Positions 60,994 through 64,000 of a DNA stretch of 64,000 nucleotides are shown piece by piece. A program made the position numbers and the translations under genes. The notes under the pieces were generated by a model. It searched no databases. It saw only the letters and a list, made by a program, of their open reading frames with translations, and had not been told where the DNA came from. This DNA comes from Peteryoungia aggregata LMG 23059 (GTDB lineage Bacteria > Pseudomonadota > Alphaproteobacteria > Rhizobiales > Rhizobiaceae), in assembly GCF_030814435.1 (NCBI RefSeq), contig NZ_JAUSUW010000009.1, forward strand, positions 124,001 to 188,000, written 5' to 3'. Within the stretch, counting starts at the first letter, position 1; every line of letters begins with the position of its first letter.

Positions 60994-62088
60994 TCAGCCT
61001 GCATGACCGAAGCGGGCACGATAGGCCGTGGGGCTTGTTGCAAGACGGGTGCGGAAGTGATGGCGCAGGGTGGCCGGGGTTCCGAAGCCGGCAGCGGCGG
61101 CAATGTCGTCGAGAGAGAGCCGGCTTTCACGTTCCAGCAGGTCGCAGGCGTGGCGCAGGCGCTCGGTCAAAAGCCATTCGCCTGGGGCTGTGCCGGTCAG
61201 CGCCTTGAACTTGCGCTGAAAGCTGCGGTTGCTCATGCCAGCACGGGCGGCGAGCTCATCGAGCGTCAGATCGCGGCCGAGATTCTGGCGCAACCAGTCG
61301 ACCAGTGGACCAAGCCTTTCACCTTCGCGCGCTTCTGGCACCGGTTTGACGATGAACTGTGCCTGGCCGCCCTCGCGGTGAGGCGGCACGACCAGGCGAC
61401 GCGCAACGCTATTGGCAGCCTCAGCACCGAAATCGCGGCGGATGACATGCAGGCAGAGATCGATGCCGGCGGCACTGCCGGCTGCCGTCAGCAACTGGCC
61501 TTCATCGACATAGAGCACATCGGGATCGAGGCGGATGTCGGGATAGCGGGTCGCAATCGCCTCGGCATAACGCCAATGGGTGGTGGCGCGCCTGCCAGAG
61601 AGAAGGCCGGTGGCGGCCAACACCGCGACACCGGAGCAGAGCGACATCAGGCGGGCGCCCCTTAAATGGGCCGTCACAAGCGCGTCGAGCAAGGTTTGCG
61701 GAACCGGCGTATCGATGCCGCGCCAGCCGGGCACGATGATCAGATCGGCCTCTTTCAGGAGCTCCAGGCCGCCAAGCGCGGTGACGCTCAGGCCGCCTGC
61801 GGCGCGCAGCGGGCCCGGCTCGACGGCGGCGGTCGCATGGCGATACCAGTGCATGCCCAGTTCCGGACGGGCGAGGCCGAAGACCTCTACCGCCACGCCG
61901 AATTCGAAGGTGCAGAGACCGTCATAGGCCAGTGTGACGACGCGTGGTCCGGTAAGTGTGGATGCGGCGAAGGGTGACGGCGGTTTTCCGGCCCCTGCGG
62001 ATGCTACAGATGAGGCGACGGGGGCATTGTCTGGCGCGATCGCAGCGTCTGCATTCGTCATTGGCGAGATTTTTACGGCTATTGGCAT
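60994..62088 (-). CDS. ftrA: GlxA/FtrA-type AraC regulator
   Basis: 364 residues: N-terminal low-complexity Ala-rich region (1-47), DJ-1/PfpI amidase-like domain (VVTLAYDGLCTFEFGVAVEVFG; LMSLCSGVAVLAATGLL with the pseudo-nucleophile Cys), then a C-terminal AraC helix-turn-helix pair (LTLDELAARAGMSNRSFQRKFKALTG; LSLDDIAAAAGFGTPATLRHHF). This fits FtrA. Divergent from a rhodanese gene, a common pairing. A second ATG at 62061 is possible. Confidence 0.87.
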   Translation of the reverse strand: MPIAVKISPMTNADAAIAPDNAPVASSVASAGAGKPPSPFAASTLTGPRVVTLAYDGLCTFEFGVAVEVFGLARPELGMHWYRHATAAVEPGPLRAAGGLSVTALGGLELLKEADLIIVPGWRGIDTPVPQTLLDALVTAHLRGARLMSLCSGVAVLAATGLLSGRRATTHWRYAEAIATRYPDIRLDPDVLYVDEGQLLTAAGSAAGIDLCLHVIRRDFGAEAANSVARRLVVPPHREGGQAQFIVKPVPEAREGERLGPLVDWLRQNLGRDLTLDELAARAGMSNRSFQRKFKALTGTAPGEWLLTERLRHACDLLERESRLSLDDIAAAAGFGTPATLRHHFRTRLATSPTAYRARFGHAG

Positions 62089-62157
62089 CTAGGCCAGTTT
62101 CGCCGATTGCGGTGAAAAGGCAAGGTCTGGTCATCGAGGGACCTGAAGGAGACCATC

Positions 62158-62556
62158 ATGCCCAGCACTGTTACTGAAATCCCCGCTGCCGATCCGGCCC
62201 TGATTGCCGCCCATTATGCAGCGCGACTTTCCTTTGAAACCGACTGTTGGGATGTCCATCATGCGCTGACGACGGGTGTGGTCGATTTCGTGCTTCTCGA
62301 CGTACGGGGGCCGAAGCTGTTTGAAGCAACGCATGTGCCAGGTGCGATCAACCTGCCACATGGCAAGATGACCGAGCGGAAGATCGCGGAATGGCCCGAG
62401 GATACGCTGTTTGTGGTCTATTGTGCCGGGCCGCATTGCAACGGCACCGATCGGGCAGCGTTTCGGCTTGCCCGTCTCGGACGCAAGGTCAAGGTGATGA
62501 TCGGCGGCATGACCGGCTGGGCGGATGAGGGGTTCGAGATCGCCAGCGGCGCTTGA
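62158..62556 (+). CDS. Rhodanese-like sulfurtransferase
   Basis: 132-residue single rhodanese domain: LLDVRGPKLFEATHVPGAINLPH and active-site loop with catalytic Cys89 (YCAGPHC). Divergent from ftrA with a 69-nt gap, so likely under its control. Sulfur acceptor unknown. Confidence 0.9.
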   Translation: MPSTVTEIPAADPALIAAHYAARLSFETDCWDVHHALTTGVVDFVLLDVRGPKLFEATHVPGAINLPHGKMTERKIAEWPEDTLFVVYCAGPHCNGTDRAAFRLARLGRKVKVMIGGMTGWADEGFEIASGA

Positions 62557-62574
62557 ACCGGCTCGAGGGATTGC

Positions 62575-63108
62575 TCACCCCGCCAGGTGGGCGAATTCGG
62601 CGACGACCTCTTCGTAGACGCGACGCTTGAAAGGGACGATCAGGCCGGGCAGATTCTGCATCGGCTTCCAGGCCCAGGCGTCGAATTCCGGTTCGTGACC
62701 ACCCGGGGGCGGGTTGATTGCGATCTCGCTCTCGTCGCCCTCGAAGCGGAAGGCGAACCAGCGTTGGGTTTGGCCGCGGAACTTGCCCTTTAGCCCGATC
62801 CCGATCAATTCGGCGGGCAGGTCGTAGTTGATCCAGCGGCTTGCCTCGGCAAGAAGCGAAACCGTCTTTATGCCGGTTTCCTCGTAGAGTTCGCGGATGG
62901 CGGCCGGCAATGGGTCTTCGCCCGGATCGATCCCGCCCTGCGGCATCTGCCAGAGCTGCGGCGAACCGTCATATTCGGAGTTGCCTTCCGGAATGCGTCT
63001 GCCCGACCAGACAAGGCCCTCCCGGTTCAGCACCATGATGCCCACACAGGGGCGATAGGGCAGGTCTTCGGCCTTCACCTTGGGCTTCGTCGATTGGGGC
63101 TCGGTCAT
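62575..63108 (-). CDS. rppH: RNA pyrophosphohydrolase RppH
   Basis: 177-residue Nudix enzyme that removes pyrophosphate from mRNA 5' ends to start decay. [49 protein letters not shown] (complete Nudix box in the QMPQGG context specific to RppH), and SRWINYDLP. The longer frame to 63306 was rejected. It follows the polysaccharide deacetylase gene by 7 nt. Confidence 0.95.
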   Translation of the reverse strand: MTEPQSTKPKVKAEDLPYRPCVGIMVLNREGLVWSGRRIPEGNSEYDGSPQLWQMPQGGIDPGEDPLPAAIRELYEETGIKTVSLLAEASRWINYDLPAELIGIGLKGKFRGQTQRWFAFRFEGDESEIAINPPPGGHEPEFDAWAWKPMQNLPGLIVPFKRRVYEEVVAEFAHLAG

Positions 63109-63115
63109 GATGTCC

Positions 63116-64000
63116 TCAGGGTCTGTTGTCGTTGGCGAGCGCGGAGACGCCGACAAATTCGATGCCACGGGCAACCGCTTCATTACGCCATTCGGCGACG
63201 GCTGCAATCGTTTCGTCGAAGGCAGCGCCGACGCCGATCGCCTGGCCATTCCGCCTTGCGATCCGTTCCAGCTCGTCCAGTTTTCCCAGGATCGCCTGGC
63301 GATCAACCTGTGCGTCGATCATCACGTCGGCATAGGCATGCGGAAAGCCGATCGCCTTGGCAAAATCACCCGAGAGCGAGCGGGCTGTCGAGCCGTCGTC
63401 GAGGAACATCAGGCCGCGCTTGCCGATATCCCGCATGACAGGATCCATCGCCTTGTCGTCGGAGAGGAAGCGGGCGCCCATGTAGTTCATGATGCCGGTA
63501 TAGTTGGTGATCTGCGCCATGGCCAGATGCAGGTTGGCGATGTTGGTCGCAGCTGCCTTTTCGGACAGAAGTGTGCCGCGTCCGGGATCATTCGCGGGAT
63601 AGTCGAAGGGTTCCATCGGCACCTGGAGGACGATTTCGTGACCCTTGCGGCGTGCCTCCTGCATCCAGCGCTGCAGGCTGTTGCCGGTCGCGGCAAAGGC
63701 AAGCGTGATGTCCTCGGGCAGGTCGCGGATCGCCGTCTGGCTGCCGGTCTGGCTGAGGCCGATGCCGCCGATGACGATTGCGATACGTGTTCCGCGTGCG
63801 CCCGACCAGGGTCTGGCGTAAAAATCGATGGGACGTAGACCGGAGGCGGAGACCGCCGGAAGCTCGCCCGCGTCCGTCAACTCGATCAGGTCTTCGTTGG
63901 GTTGGCCGGCAAGCCGCGGATCCTGGGTGGAGCTCGCGCCGATGACGACCGGACCCTGACGGGCATTGGGGCTGAAGGTGGTGACGACATTGCCGTCTGC
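63116..64000 (-). CDS. Divergent polysaccharide deacetylase (YibQ-like), N-terminus outside window
   Basis: 294 visible residues, open to the window edge. The domain resembles Yib[94 protein letters not shown] and [16 protein letters not shown]. It is a metal-dependent deacetylase-like fold, periplasmic in characterised homologues. The upstream part ([24 protein letters not shown]) is a linker; a signal or anchor would lie beyond 64000. Co-transcribed with rppH. Confidence 0.82.
   Translation of the reverse strand, partial: ADGNVVTTFSPNARQGPVVIGASSTQDPRLAGQPNEDLIELTDAGELPAVSASGLRPIDFYARPWSGARGTRIAIVIGGIGLSQTGSQTAIRDLPEDITLAFAATGNSLQRWMQEARRKGHEIVLQVPMEPFDYPANDPGRGTLLSEKAAATNIANLHLAMAQITNYTGIMNYMGARFLSDDKAMDPVMRDIGKRGLMFLDDGSTARSLSGDFAKAIGFPHAYADVMIDAQVDRQAILGKLDELERIARRNGQAIGVGAAFDETIAAVAEWRNEAVARGIEFVGVSALANDNRP

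Overview
This 64 kb window looks like core chromosome of an alphaproteobacterium of the order Rhizobiales, most likely family Rhizobiaceae. The reasons are the gene neighbourhoods (ffh-chorismate mutase-rpsP-rimM-trmD-rplS; xth-lolA-ftsK; glnK-amtB; imuA-imuB-dnaE2), an RpoH2-type sigma-32 factor, a SAM-II riboswitch before metA, an alphaproteobacterial SOS box (GTTC-N7-GTTC), an EcfG-type promoter and a CtrA-type box. Base composition is uniformly GC-rich with strong GC3 bias, so long shadow ORFs lie opposite many real genes. I saw no insertion sequence, phage, CRISPR array, integrase or defence island.

Layout. 1-3.6 kb: thiO (cut by the window edge) and thiC with a TPP riboswitch, then an exported metallo-beta-lactamase-fold hydrolase. 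3.6-9.2 kb: a structured leader or small RNA, ffh, chorismate mutase, rpsP, rimM, trmD, a TauE/SafE transporter and rplS. 9.2-16.2 kb: an EamA transporter, leuC, ppk2, a two-gene amino-acid ABC system without an ATPase, a secreted SnoaL-like protein and an aldo/keto reductase. 16.3-24.9 kb: L,D-transpeptidase, OmpR-type regulator, cNMP-binding protein, xth, lolA, ftsK, amtB and glnK with a sigma-54 promoter. 24.9-31.1 kb: tesB, a UbiH-family hydroxylase, small quality-control genes, proX, tRNA-Gly and galM. 31.1-34.9 kb: a VWA (CoxE-like) protein, metA with SAM-II, a NUDIX hydrolase and a MoxR ATPase. 35-43.7 kb: two small unknown proteins, thiN, an ABC-F ATPase, an SbmA/YddA-like transporter with a degenerate nucleotide-binding domain, and thiBPQ with a second TPP riboswitch. 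43.9-53.6 kb: M48 lipoprotein protease, a MarR/isochorismatase pair, rpoH2, leuB, a PLP lyase, leuD, a CoA-ester lyase, bfr and bfd. 53.7-59.5 kb: the imuA-imuB-dnaE2 mutasome. 59.6-64 kb: metallopeptidase, SDR, ftrA and a divergent rhodanese gene, rppH, and a truncated divergent polysaccharide deacetylase.

How genes work together. Thiamin functions occur three times: synthesis (thiC/thiO), salvage uptake (thiBPQ) and activation (thiN), with TPP riboswitches on the first two. Leucine synthesis is spread over leuC, leuB and leuD. Iron storage (bfr/bfd) carries an Irr-like palindrome. The mutagenesis cassette carries a LexA box 22 nt from its first gene.

The least ordinary items are the ABC exporter-like protein whose ATPase motifs have all decayed, the structured region before ffh, the split MoxR/VWA pair around metA, a 158-nt imuA/imuB overlap, and two overlapping small genes of unknown function at 35.2-35.6 kb. 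All assignments come from reading the sequence; no database search was possible.
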